Below, in pieces: positions 50,749 through 58,474 of a stretch of 64,000 nt of DNA. Position numbers and translations under genes: made by a program. A model generated the notes under the pieces. It did not search any database. It was not told the DNA's origin and saw only the letters and a list, made by a program, of their open reading frames with translations. Position 1 is the first letter of the stretch, and each line of letters starts with the position of its first letter. The stretch is from contig NZ_JBHSRF010000034.1 in assembly GCF_042658925.1 (NCBI RefSeq), forward strand, positions 1-64,000. Direction: 5' to 3'. Source of the DNA: Sphaerisporangium aureirubrum. Its GTDB lineage: Bacteria; Actinomycetota; Actinomycetes; Streptosporangiales; Streptosporangiaceae.

Positions 50749-50762
50749 CGATTTCGGTGGCC

Positions 50763-50813
50763 TTGACAGACTTGGCTAATGTCATTAGCTTGAAGCTAAC
50801 ACTATTAGCCAAG
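50763..50813 (+). promoter_or_regulatory. TetR-controlled promoter with two palindromic operators
   Basis: TTGACA (50763-50768) and TAGCTT (50786-50791) are 17 bp apart. Two 15-bp palindromes cover the -10: GCTAATGTCATTAGC (50775-50789) and GCTAACACTATTAGC (50795-50809), 20 bp centre to centre, nested in a 43-bp inverted repeat. Two TetR dimers could bind side by side. Confidence 0.85.
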
Positions 50814-50827
50814 CCTGGAGGCCTGTC

Positions 50828-51661
50828 ATGACCGAACACCTGACCGTCGACGGGGGCACCCTCGCGTACGAGGTGACCGGCGCCTCCGGGCCGCTCGTCG
50901 TGCTCGCGCACGGCATGGGCGACAGCCGCGAGGCGTACCGCTTCGTGGCGCCGGCCCTGGTGGCGGCCGGATACCGGGTCGCCGCCGTGGACCTGCGCGG
51001 CTGCGGCGAGTCGAGCGTGGGGTGGGCGTCCTATACGCGTACGGACATCGCGGGTGACCTGATCGCCCTGGTGAACCACCTGGGTGGCCCGGCGACGCTG
51101 GTCGGCCACTCCATCTCGGGCGGCGCGGCCACGATCGCCGCGGCGAAAGCGCCGTCGCTGATCACCGCGGTGGTCGAGCTGGCGCCGTTCACCCGCAAGC
51201 AGTCGATCGCACCCGGCGACCTGCGGGTGTCCCGCTTTCGCCGGGGCATGCTCAGCCTGCTCGGCACCGGCCTGTTCGGCAGCGTCCGGCTCTGGAGGCG
51301 GTATCTGGAGATCGCGTACCCCGGCCCCAGGCCGGCGGACTGGGACGTGCGCCTCGACCGGATCGACGCGATGATGCGCGAGCCGGGCCGGATGAAGGCC
51401 ATGCGGTCGATGGGCCGGTCCGCCCCCGTGGACGCCGGCGCCCAGCTGGGCAACGTCCGCTGCCCGGTGCTGGTCGTGGAGGGCACCCTCGACCCCGACT
51501 GGGCCTCCCCGCGGGCCGAGGGTGAGGCGATCGTGGCGGCGCTGCCACCCGGTCTGGGGCGGCTTGAGATGATCCCCGGTGCGGGACACTACCCGCACGT
51601 CCAGTTCCCCTCGCAGGTGGTCACCTTGATGCTGTCGTTCCTGGACTCCGTCCGTGCCTAG
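50828..51661 (+). CDS. Alpha/beta hydrolase
   Basis: A 277-residue alpha/beta-hydrolase: oxyanion HG motif VVLAHGMGDS, the nucleophile elbow GHSISGG with catalytic Ser (about residue 97), an Asp in EGTLDPDW and the catalytic His in PGAGHYPHVQ. The first residues EHLTVDGGTLAYEVTG are typical of the peroxidase/epoxide-hydrolase-like subgroup. CTGGAGG precedes the ATG. Its 3' end overlaps the tetR start by 8 nt, so both are controlled by the double operator upstream. It is probably induced by a ligand sensed by the TetR protein, which may be its substrate. Confidence 0.9.
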   Translation: MTEHLTVDGGTLAYEVTGASGPLVVLAHGMGDSREAYRFVAPALVAAGYRVAAVDLRGCGESSVGWASYTRTDIAGDLIALVNHLGGPATLVGHSISGGAATIAAAKAPSLITAVVELAPFTRKQSIAPGDLRVSRFRRGMLSLLGTGLFGSVRLWRRYLEIAYPGPRPADWDVRLDRIDAMMREPGRMKAMRSMGRSAPVDAGAQLGNVRCPVLVVEGTLDPDWASPRAEGEAIVAALPPGLGRLEMIPGAGHYPHVQFPSQVVTLMLSFLDSVRA

Positions 51662-52226
51662 GGCCGGACTCGACCCGGCCGCTGTCGTCGCGGCCGGCGC
51701 GGCGCTCGCCGACGAGGTCGGCTTCGCGGGCCTGACCATGGGCCTGCTGGCCGAGCGGGTCGGCGTGCGGACGCCGTCGCTCTACAAGCACATCGCCGGC
51801 CAGGACGACCTGAACCGCCGCATCGCGGCGCTCGCCCTCGCCGAGGCGGCGGACGCGGTCGGTGCGGCCGTGCAGGGGTACGCGGGCCGCGACGCGCTCG
51901 CCGCCGCGGCCCGCGCGTTCCGCGACTTCGTGCTCACCCACCCGGGCCGGTACGCGGCCACCATCGGCGTCGAGCCGACCGGCCCGGACGACCCGATCGC
52001 GGTCGCGGGGTCACGGTTGCTGGACTCGTTCACGGCGGTGCTCCGGGCGTACACCCTCGCACCGGACGAGATGGACCACGCGCTGCGCGCGCTGCGCAGC
52101 TTCTTCCACGGATTCGCCACCCTGCAGTCCGCGAACGCCTTCCAGTGGTCCGCCGATGTCGACGAGAGCTTTGAGTGGCTCATCACCCTCGTCGACCGGG
52201 GCCTGCGTCACGCCTCCACGGGCTGA
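51654..52226 (+). CDS. TetR-family repressor
   Basis: A 190-residue TetR regulator. The helix-turn-helix is VVAAGAALADEVGFAGLTMGLLAERVGVRTPSLYKHI (about residues 11-47) and the C-terminal ligand domain is of the WHG type (RAFRDFVLTHPGRYAATIG, ALRSFFHGFATLQS). GTG start overlapping the hydrolase end. It very likely represses the shared promoter at 50763 by binding the twin palindromes. Its own 3' end overlaps the end of the opposing MFS gene by 19 nt. Confidence 0.9.
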   Translation: MPRAGLDPAAVVAAGAALADEVGFAGLTMGLLAERVGVRTPSLYKHIAGQDDLNRRIAALALAEAADAVGAAVQGYAGRDALAAAARAFRDFVLTHPGRYAATIGVEPTGPDDPIAVAGSRLLDSFTAVLRAYTLAPDEMDHALRALRSFFHGFATLQSANAFQWSADVDESFEWLITLVDRGLRHASTG

Positions 52227-53446
52227 GCCGGAGTCTCGGCAGGGGGCGCGGCGGCGCGCCGGGGAAGCGACAGCGGGGTCGCCAGCAGGAGCACGCCGGC
52301 CAGGCCGATGGCCGTACGCGGGCCGAGCAGGCCGCCCAGCACGCCCCAGACGGCCGTCAGGAGCGCGGTCGACGCCTTGGTCGTCACCGCCCAGGCGGAC
52401 AGCACGCGGGCGGCCCGGCCGGTCGCGGTGCGTTCGAGGCGGTAGGTGGCGCAGACGGGGTTGAAGATCCCGCAGCAGAAGATGAGCCCGAACTCGACGC
52501 CGATCACCAGCAGCAGCCCTCCGGTGCCGGGCCCCAGGAAGGCCAGCCCGACGGGCCAGAGCGCGCGCAGCGCCCCGGTCACGACCAGGACCCGGTGCTG
52601 CCCGGACCGGGTGACGAGCGGCCGGGCCAGCCGTGAACCGAGCAACCCACCGATCGAGGGCGCGGCGAAGGCGAGGCCGTACTGCCACGGCGCGAACCCA
52701 AGCCGGCCGAGCATGAGGACGGCCAGCAGCGGCTGGGTGGCCATCACCAGGCCGTTGAACAAGGCGGTGTTCAACAACAGCCGCCGCAGCGTCACGTCGG
52801 CGAGGATGTACCGCCAGCCGTCGAGCACGTCCCCGGCCCGCATGCGCGCGACCTCCCGGCGCGGGGGCTCACGCCCGCCCATCGCACCGATGCCCAGGGC
52901 CGAGAGCAGGTAGCTGACCGCGTCGGCCACCACCGTCGCCACCGGACCGAGGAGCCCGATCGCCGCGCCACCCAGCGGCGGCCCGATGATCGTGGTCGTC
53001 CAAGCCGTGGACTCGAACCGGGCGTTGGCGACGAGCAGGTCCTCGGCCCGCAACAGCGTCTTCAGGTACGCGCCGGAGGCGGCACGGAAGGCGATGTCGG
53101 CCGCCGCGACGACGACCGAGACCAGCAGGAGCTGAAGGAAGGTGAGCACGCCGAGCGTGAACGCGACGGGAATCGTCAGCAGCGCCGCGAAGCGCGCCAG
53201 ATCCATCGCGATCAGCACCGGCCGCTTGCGGCGGAACTCCACCCAAGGCCCGAGCGGCACCGCCACGGCCGCGCCAACCAAGGCCCCCACGCAGGCAAGC
53301 GCGGCGACCTCTGCCGGACCGGCGTGCAACACCTGAATGGCGATCAGCGGGAACGCGCCGAAGGCGAGCCACGTACCGAGCGCGCTGGTCCCGTACGCTC
53401 CCCAGAGCCAGCCGAACCGCCGCCCCAGCCGGTGCCCGCTCCGCAT
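52208..53446 (-). CDS. MFS efflux transporter
   Basis: A 412-residue transporter with about eleven or twelve helices, of the enterobactin-exporter/MFS_3 type: WLAFGAFPLIAIQVLHAGPAEVAALACVGALVGA, the loop LGPWVEFRRKRPVLIAMDLAR, and FESTAWTTTIIGPPLGG. The tail is Pro/Ala-rich. It is transcribed divergently from the LysR gene, which probably regulates it; a 15-bp palindrome lies between them. Confidence 0.86.
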   Translation of the reverse strand: MRSGHRLGRRFGWLWGAYGTSALGTWLAFGAFPLIAIQVLHAGPAEVAALACVGALVGAAVAVPLGPWVEFRRKRPVLIAMDLARFAALLTIPVAFTLGVLTFLQLLLVSVVVAAADIAFRAASGAYLKTLLRAEDLLVANARFESTAWTTTIIGPPLGGAAIGLLGPVATVVADAVSYLLSALGIGAMGGREPPRREVARMRAGDVLDGWRYILADVTLRRLLLNTALFNGLVMATQPLLAVLMLGRLGFAPWQYGLAFAAPSIGGLLGSRLARPLVTRSGQHRVLVVTGALRALWPVGLAFLGPGTGGLLLVIGVEFGLIFCCGIFNPVCATYRLERTATGRAARVLSAWAVTTKASTALLTAVWGVLGGLLGPRTAIGLAGVLLLATPLSLPRRAAAPPAETPAQPVEA

Positions 53447-53547
53447 GCCCGACGCTCCTCGCCACTCACCCGCACAACCGATCAGCGATCGGAAGCATCA
53501 AAGCGCGCACCGTACCTGGGGATCAAACAACTGAAGCCCCGTCGGCC

Positions 53548-53562
53548 ACAACCAACGGTTGT
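53548..53562. promoter_or_regulatory. Palindrome in the MFS-lysR gap
   Basis: The perfect inverted repeat ACAACC-AAC-GGTTGT lies 18 bp before the lysR start and 102 bp before the MFS start. LysR-type regulators bind T-N11-A dyads in divergent gaps like this, so it is a likely operator. Confidence 0.65.
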
Positions 53563-53579
53563 GCCCCTAGGGTGTCGGC

Positions 53580-54515
53580 ATGGACCTCGACGCCGTCCGG
53601 ACCTTCGTCGCCGCCGCCGACGCAGGGCAGTTCCAGGAGGCCGCCGCCGAGCTGGCGGTCACCCAGCAGGCCGTGTCCAAGCGCATCGCCGCGCTGGAGC
53701 GCGGCCTCGGCGTGCGGCTGTTCACCCGCACCGCCCGCGGCGCCGGGCTCACCATCGACGGGCAGGCATTCCTGCCCCACGCGCGCGAACTGCTGCGCGT
53801 CGCCGAGCGCGCGGTCGCGTCCGTGCGCACCGGCCGCCGTCCGCTGCGCGTCGACATGATCACCTCACGCAGCGCGGCGTCGGGCCTGATGCGCGGCTTC
53901 CACCGCGCGCACCCCGAGATCGAGCTCGACGTGGTGATGCTGTTCGACATCGAGACGGCCCTCGCCGCCATCCGGTCCGGTGCGATCGACGCGTCCTTCC
54001 GCGCCGTCGCCGTGCCGGGCCGGCCCCTTCCCGAGGACATCGAATCCGTCCGGGTGCTCGACGAGCCGCTCCAGCTCCTCACCGGGCCCGCCCACGCGCT
54101 GGCCGGCGCCCGGTCGGTGACCGTCGCCCAGCTCGCCGGGCACCGGATCTGGATGCCCGGCATCGTCCCCGGAACCGAGTGGGCCGCCTACTACGACGAT
54201 CTCGTCGCCGAGTTCGGCCTCACCATCGAGGCGACCGGCCCCAACTTCGGCTCCGACGCGCTCCTCGACACCATCGCCGACACCCCGGCCCTGGCCACGT
54301 TCATGGGCGAGCACACCCGCCTGGTCTGGCCCGCCGGCCACGGCCTGCGCCGCATCCCGGTGACCGATCCCACGCCCGTCTACCCGCACTCGCTCCTGTG
54401 GCACCGCGACCACCCCCACCCCGCGCTGGCCACCCTCCGCGCCCACCTCGCCGCCACAACGGCCGGCCATGACGCCACCGGGACCTGGGCCCCGCACTGG
54501 GCACTCCCGCGCTGA
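53580..54515 (+). CDS. LysR-family regulator
   Basis: A 311-residue LysR-type regulator: N-terminal winged helix MDLDAVRTFVAAADAGQFQEAAAELAVTQQAVSKRIAALERGLGVRLFTR, then a periplasmic-binding-like effector domain (MLFDIETALAAIRSGAIDASF, LAGHRIWMPG). It lies back to back with the MFS gene and probably controls it together with itself. Effector unknown. Confidence 0.92.
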   Translation: MDLDAVRTFVAAADAGQFQEAAAELAVTQQAVSKRIAALERGLGVRLFTRTARGAGLTIDGQAFLPHARELLRVAERAVASVRTGRRPLRVDMITSRSAASGLMRGFHRAHPEIELDVVMLFDIETALAAIRSGAIDASFRAVAVPGRPLPEDIESVRVLDEPLQLLTGPAHALAGARSVTVAQLAGHRIWMPGIVPGTEWAAYYDDLVAEFGLTIEATGPNFGSDALLDTIADTPALATFMGEHTRLVWPAGHGLRRIPVTDPTPVYPHSLLWHRDHPHPALATLRAHLAATTAGHDATGTWAPHWALPR

Positions 54516-54562
54516 CGCCACCTCGGCGGGACTCTGGTCAGATCCGCCGTGTAAGGGTTACG

Positions 54563-54594
54563 CTTCACCTGTAAGAAATTTCTTTCAGGTGAAG
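54563..54594 (+). promoter_or_regulatory. ArsR-type operator, 32-bp near-perfect palindrome
   Basis: CTTCACCTGTAAGAAA is followed directly by TTTCTTTCAGGTGAAG, with one mismatch between arms. The right arm runs into the ribosome site of the regulator 8 nt before its GTG, so binding would block its own expression. Confidence 0.85.
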
Positions 54595-54601
54595 GAGTGT
54601 C

Positions 54602-54952
54602 GTGACAGGGTCCGTGCCGACCGGCGACGAACTGGTCGCGATCCTCGCGGCGCTGGCCAACCCGCTGCGGCTGCGCATCGTCGCGAGGCTCGCCGGCGGG
54701 CGCGACTACGTGAGCCATCTGGCCCGCGACATCGGGATCAGCCGTCCGCTCCTGCACATGCACCTGCAGCGGCTGGAGGCCGCCGGGCTGATCGCCGGCA
54801 GTCTCGAACTGTCCGAGGACGGCAAGGCCATGAAGTACTACGAGCTCACGGACTTCCACCTGCACCTGACCGCCTCGACCGTGGCCGAGGCGGTCCGGAC
54901 CCTCACCCCGTCGGACCCGGACAAGGGTCCCGCCCCCAAGGAGCAGTCCTGA
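54602..54952 (+). CDS. ArsR-like winged-helix regulator
   Basis: A 116-residue winged-helix protein: LVAILAALANPLRLRIVARLAGGRDYVSHLARDIGISRPLLHMHLQRLEAAGLIAGSLEL is the ArsR/PadR-like fold, with the recognition helix around SRPLLHMHLQRL. No metal-binding CxC is present, so it probably senses an organic ligand or redox state. It stands at the head of a three-gene unit with a small membrane protein (4 bp on, ATG directly after the stop) and a quinone-oxidoreductase-like gene. Confidence 0.87.
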   Translation: MTGSVPTGDELVAILAALANPLRLRIVARLAGGRDYVSHLARDIGISRPLLHMHLQRLEAAGLIAGSLELSEDGKAMKYYELTDFHLHLTASTVAEAVRTLTPSDPDKGPAPKEQS

Positions 54953-55222
54953 ATGGACACGACGACCTGGCCGAGCACCGTCCTGATCCTGGGCCTGTCT
55001 CTCCTGGCCCTGGCCCTGTTCATCTCCGTCGCGGCGACAACACTGGAGTCCCGCAAGCTCAAGTCCTCCACCGCGGTCCAGGAGGACCTGCGCCAGCTCG
55101 TGCGCCGCTACGAGCAACTCGCCGAGAACACCCACGACGCCCAGCAGCGGATGGCGACCGACCTCTCCGAACTGCGGTCCCGCGCGACCTCGATCGAGCA
55201 GATCCTGCGGACCGTCGAATGA
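54953..55222 (+). CDS. Small membrane-anchored coiled-coil protein
   Basis: An 89-residue protein: one transmembrane helix (about residues 9-30, VLILGLSLLALALFISVAATT) followed by a polar coiled-coil-like helix (EDLRQLVRRYEQLAENTHDAQQRMATDLSELRSRATSIEQIL). The start codon directly follows the regulator stop. It may help position or sense for the regulator. No family was recognised. Confidence 0.75.
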   Translation: MDTTTWPSTVLILGLSLLALALFISVAATTLESRKLKSSTAVQEDLRQLVRRYEQLAENTHDAQQRMATDLSELRSRATSIEQILRTVE

Positions 55223-55254
55223 TCACCCGTCCCCCGCGCATCAAGGAGACCACG

Positions 55255-56223
55255 ATGAAGGCGATCGTCCAGGAGAGGTACGGCTCCGCCGACGCCCTGA
55301 GGCTCGGCGAGGTCGACAAGCCGGTGCCCCGCGACGACGAGGTCCTGGTCCGCGTGCACGCCGCGTCGGTGACCCACGGCGACCTGGTGACCATGACGGG
55401 CGAGCCGTACCTGGGCCGCCTGGCGCTGGGTCTGCGCGGCCCGAAACAGAAGGTCCCCGGCCGGGACATCGCCGGAGAAGTCGAGGCCGTCGGCAGGAAC
55501 GTCACCCGCTTCAAGCCCGGCGACGAGGTGTACGCCGAGGTCCCCGCCGGAGGCTTCGCCGAATACGCCCGCGTCCCCGAGTCCCTCCTGTGCGCGAAGC
55601 CGTCCAACCTGACCTTCGAACAGGCCGCCGCCGTCCCCTGGGCGGCGAACACCGCGTTACAGGGCCTCCGCGACCGCGGCGAGATCGAGCGGCGGCGCAA
55701 GGTCCTGATAAACGGCGCCTCGGGCGGCGTCGGCACCTTCGCCGTACAGATCGCCAAGTCGTTCGGCGCGGAGGTGACCGGCGTGTGCAGCACGAGAAAC
55801 GTGGACCTGGTCCGCTCGATCGGCGCCGACCACGTCATCGACTACACCCGCGAAGACTTCACCAAGACCCCCCACCGCTACGACCTGATCTTCGACCTGG
55901 CGGGAAACCATTCGTTATCCGACTTCAGACGCGCGTTGACTCCCGACGGCACCCTCGTCCTCTCCAGCTCGAAAGGCGGCCGCTGGCTCGGCCCGATAGG
56001 CAAACTCCTGCACGCCCTGCTGCTGTCCCCGTTCATCCGCCAGAGCCTGCGCATGTTCATGGCCCAGCGAAGCCAGAAGAACCTCGCCACCCTCAAGGAG
56101 ATGCTCGAATCCGGCCAGATCACCCCGGCGATCGACAGAACCTACCCCCTGGGCGAGGTCCCCGAGGCCCTGCGCTACTTCACCGAGGAACACGCCCGAG
56201 CCAAGATCGTCATCACCGTGTAA
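55255..56223 (+). CDS. Zinc-free MDR NAD(P)H:quinone oxidoreductase
   Basis: A 322-residue medium-chain dehydrogenase/reductase without the catalytic-zinc Cys/His set, like quinone oxidoreductases: KAIVQERYGSADALRLGEVDKPVP, VPGRDIAGEVEAVGRNVTRFKPGDEVYAE, the cofactor motif NGASGGVGTFAVQIAKSFGAEVTGVCST and DHVIDYTREDF. It reduces quinones or enones with NADPH. Start at 55255 behind AAGGAG; an earlier in-frame ATG at 55219 overlaps the previous stop but lacks a ribosome site. It is controlled by the ArsR-like regulator upstream. Confidence 0.9.
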   Translation: MKAIVQERYGSADALRLGEVDKPVPRDDEVLVRVHAASVTHGDLVTMTGEPYLGRLALGLRGPKQKVPGRDIAGEVEAVGRNVTRFKPGDEVYAEVPAGGFAEYARVPESLLCAKPSNLTFEQAAAVPWAANTALQGLRDRGEIERRRKVLINGASGGVGTFAVQIAKSFGAEVTGVCSTRNVDLVRSIGADHVIDYTREDFTKTPHRYDLIFDLAGNHSLSDFRRALTPDGTLVLSSSKGGRWLGPIGKLLHALLLSPFIRQSLRMFMAQRSQKNLATLKEMLESGQITPAIDRTYPLGEVPEALRYFTEEHARAKIVITV

Positions 56224-56265
56224 GCCCGTCCCCTGTACTTCGGCCGGTGAACCAACGCTGAACGA

Positions 56266-56694
56266 TCACCCCGGACACCCCACTTCAAACCAGACCGTGC
56301 GCCCGTCCTCCCCGTCCCAGACCCCCCACTCCCGCGAGACCGTCTCCACCAGCCGCAGCCCTCTCCCTCCCTCGCCGAGACCCTCCTCGCAGACCCGCGG
56401 ACTCCCCTCACCCCCGGCGTCCACCACATCCACATGAACCCGGTCGAAGCAATCCGCGATCGCGACCGTCACCGTCCCCCCGCCTCGCGAGTCCGAGTGC
56501 AGCACCGAGTTCGTCACAAGCTCCGACACCAGCAACATCACATCATCCAGACCCGCATGCCCGTCCCCGAGCTTCTCCCGCACGAACTCCCGAGCCCGAT
56601 GCACCGACTCGGGCACCGCCACCAGCTCGATGACCCCTAACAGGTTCCCCCGCCTCGAATCCGTACCAGGAGACAAGGTCATGGGATCCGTCAT
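56266..56694 (-). CDS. ATP-binding anti-sigma/RsbW-like protein
   Basis: A 142-residue HATPase_c protein of the serine-kinase anti-sigma type: VAVPESVHRAREFVREKL, VMLLVSELVTNSVLHSDSRGGG (N box), VHVDVVDAGGEGSP (G1) and GGRGLRLVETVSREWGV (G2 box). Streptomycete relatives phosphorylate anti-anti-sigma factors or act with XRE partners. GGAGG lies before the ATG. In many actinomycetes genes like this are next to a DUF397/XRE pair; here an XRE gene lies 247 bp away on the same strand. Confidence 0.9.
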   Translation of the reverse strand: MTDPMTLSPGTDSRRGNLLGVIELVAVPESVHRAREFVREKLGDGHAGLDDVMLLVSELVTNSVLHSDSRGGGTVTVAIADCFDRVHVDVVDAGGEGSPRVCEEGLGEGGRGLRLVETVSREWGVWDGEDGRTVWFEVGCPG

Positions 56695-56889
56695 AGATCA
56701 CACCTCCGACGTGTGGTTCCGGGGGCCTGTACGGCGGCGCGAACGCCCCACGGGTCCCGTCACCTAGCGCTCTTCGATCCCCACTTGATCGCCCTGAGCA
56801 AGCGGTGATCGGATTTGATTCTCCGACAGCCGAATGCAATTCCATTGGGTCCTGCTTCGAGCTTGGAGCGACCCTATGAAAACGAAAGA

Positions 56890-56922
56890 GAGCCGGTGTT
56901 CACGAGATGTGAACACCGGCTC
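56890..56922 (-). terminator. Rho-independent terminator after the XRE gene
   Basis: A perfect 14-bp stem (GAGCCGGTGTTCAC) with a 5-nt loop, followed on the minus strand by TCTTTCGTTTTC, lies 18 bp past the XRE stop at 56941. It is the clearest intrinsic terminator of the window. Confidence 0.88.
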
Positions 56923-56940
56923 CTTGACGGCGATGGGCGA

Positions 56941-58146
56941 TCAGAGGAACATGCGTTCCTGTAGCGCACGCAAAGGTTCGGGTATGACCCGATAATACCT
57001 ATCGAGCGCCTTGACCGTTTCGCGGGCAGTTGGATGGAAGTATGTCATTTGTGGGGCGATTTTCTCGGCCCTGAGAACGCGTGTCAGTGATTGGTTCGCG
57101 TTGCCGGCCCACACAAGAGCACGCGACATGTCGATCTCATGATGCGCTCGCCGTTCGGCCAGCATCGTCATCGGCAGGCTCAATCGTTCGTCCAGGCGAA
57201 TGGCCTCGTCGACGTCGCCCAGCTCGGCGGCCACCGCACAGCCGTGTATCGCCGCGTTGGCCGGCATCACCTGCAAGGCGTAGACATCCTTCTTGTCCTT
57301 GTTCCGCCTCGCCGCATCGGCCGCCACCCCATGGTGTTCCCAGGCCTCTGCCCCTCGTCCCGCTCGCGCGGCCGCCACCGCCGCACGCAGATGCAGCGCC
57401 CCGAGGACGCTCGTGGACTCCGGCCGCTCGTCCTCGTCCACCTGCCCGACAGATCTCTGCATCAGGACCAGCGCCAGGTCCCACTCGCCGGTGGTCAGGA
57501 GCAACAGAGCACGTGACAACATCACCAGGTGCGGAAGGTAGGGGTCGTCGGCACGCCGAGCGGCATCCGCCGCACGCTCGATCCCGACCTGGGCGAGATC
57601 GTTGTAGCCCAGACGCCGCGCCAACGAGACGGCCACCGCATCGGCACGATTCAGCAACCGCCACGCCCGAGGCTTACCCGACCCGACAGCGTGAACCGTC
57701 AGCTCCTCGATCACCGCCGGGAGCCTCAGGGCGAGCTCTTGGTGGAAAGCAGCCCCTTGCAGCTTCTGCAACCTCACCAACTCGGAGGAAAGCTCTTTGA
57801 GAGACCTGGGCGGCATACCCAGATCCGGTGCGACGTCCGCGTAGGAGAATGCCCGCCTGATAGCGGGAATGGCGGCATGCACCGCGTTACCAGAACGATC
57901 CGCTTCCCCGAAGGGCTGCCCATGAAGCTTCGCGACATCCAGGGAGAGCGCCTTCGCCACCGCAGCGACCATCGACGGCGTAGCGGGTTTATGCCCCGTT
58001 TCAACCTGAGCGACCAGACTCCGCGACAAGTGCGCCCTGATAGCCAACCCTGATTGCGTAAGCCCTCGCAGTTTGCGCCACCGCGCAATACGTTGCCCGG
58101 TGTGTTCCTCGGTACCGTAATAACCCGAGTCCCAGTTCTCGTTCAC
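56941..58146 (-). CDS. XRE-family regulator with TPR-like domain
   Basis: A 401-residue transcription regulator. The N-terminal helix-turn-helix is HTGQRIARWRKLRGLTQSGLAIRAHLSRSLVAQVETGHKPATPSMVAAVAKAL (about residues 14-66). The remainder (residues 110-395) is a run of helix pairs with TPR character (NRADAVAVSLARRLGYNDLAQVG, YLPHLVMLSRALLLLTTGEWDLALVLM, RAHHEIDMSRALVWAGN), typical of actinomycete regulators of development or signalling. Start is a GTG; the same frame extends upstream without a start that fits better. Confidence 0.85.
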   Translation of the reverse strand: MNENWDSGYYGTEEHTGQRIARWRKLRGLTQSGLAIRAHLSRSLVAQVETGHKPATPSMVAAVAKALSLDVAKLHGQPFGEADRSGNAVHAAIPAIRRAFSYADVAPDLGMPPRSLKELSSELVRLQKLQGAAFHQELALRLPAVIEELTVHAVGSGKPRAWRLLNRADAVAVSLARRLGYNDLAQVGIERAADAARRADDPYLPHLVMLSRALLLLTTGEWDLALVLMQRSVGQVDEDERPESTSVLGALHLRAAVAAARAGRGAEAWEHHGVAADAARRNKDKKDVYALQVMPANAAIHGCAVAAELGDVDEAIRLDERLSLPMTMLAERRAHHEIDMSRALVWAGNANQSLTRVLRAEKIAPQMTYFHPTARETVKALDRYYRVIPEPLRALQERMFL

Positions 58147-58383
58147 GCCTGACCGCCTCTGCCGGAGGGTCCTGATCCCAGCGTAGGACGCGATCACTCG
58201 GCGGGGTGAGCCTGCCACATGAATTCTTCTCTAGGAGGGACTGACCAAGCCCGCCGTCGCGGGAGCCGCGTCAAAGACGACCGCTCGAATCAAGACGGCA
58301 GCCTATGACCCCACCCATGCTTCGGTTCCCTACGGCTGTGCGATATCGCGGTGCGGGGGAGCGCGAGGGGTCCTCCCCTCGCC

Positions 58384-58455
58384 GGGGGTGCGGGGGTATC
58401 CCCCGCTGAACACAGCCCTTGCGCCTTTCGCGCGGAGCGCGCCACCGCAAGGACC
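58384..58455 (+). repeat. Extragenic palindromic repeat, copy 3
   Basis: Third copy of the element, beginning GGGGGTGCGGGGGTAT with a GCGGGGG/CCCCCGC hairpin and continuing through ACAGCCCTTGCGCC and CGCGCGGAGCGCGCC. It lies in the 328-bp gap 58147-58474 between the XRE and asnB genes; nothing else is visible in that gap except a small CGAGGGGTCCTCCCCTCG hairpin just upstream. Confidence 0.75.
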
Positions 58456-58474
58456 GCAGCCATGGCGCCGGGGG

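Noticed and set aside
56450..56463. GCAATCCGCGATCG near the anti-sigma gene, partly like the 16-bp element
   Set aside because: It lies inside a coding region, lacks the GAGAAG half and has no -10 box at the right distance.
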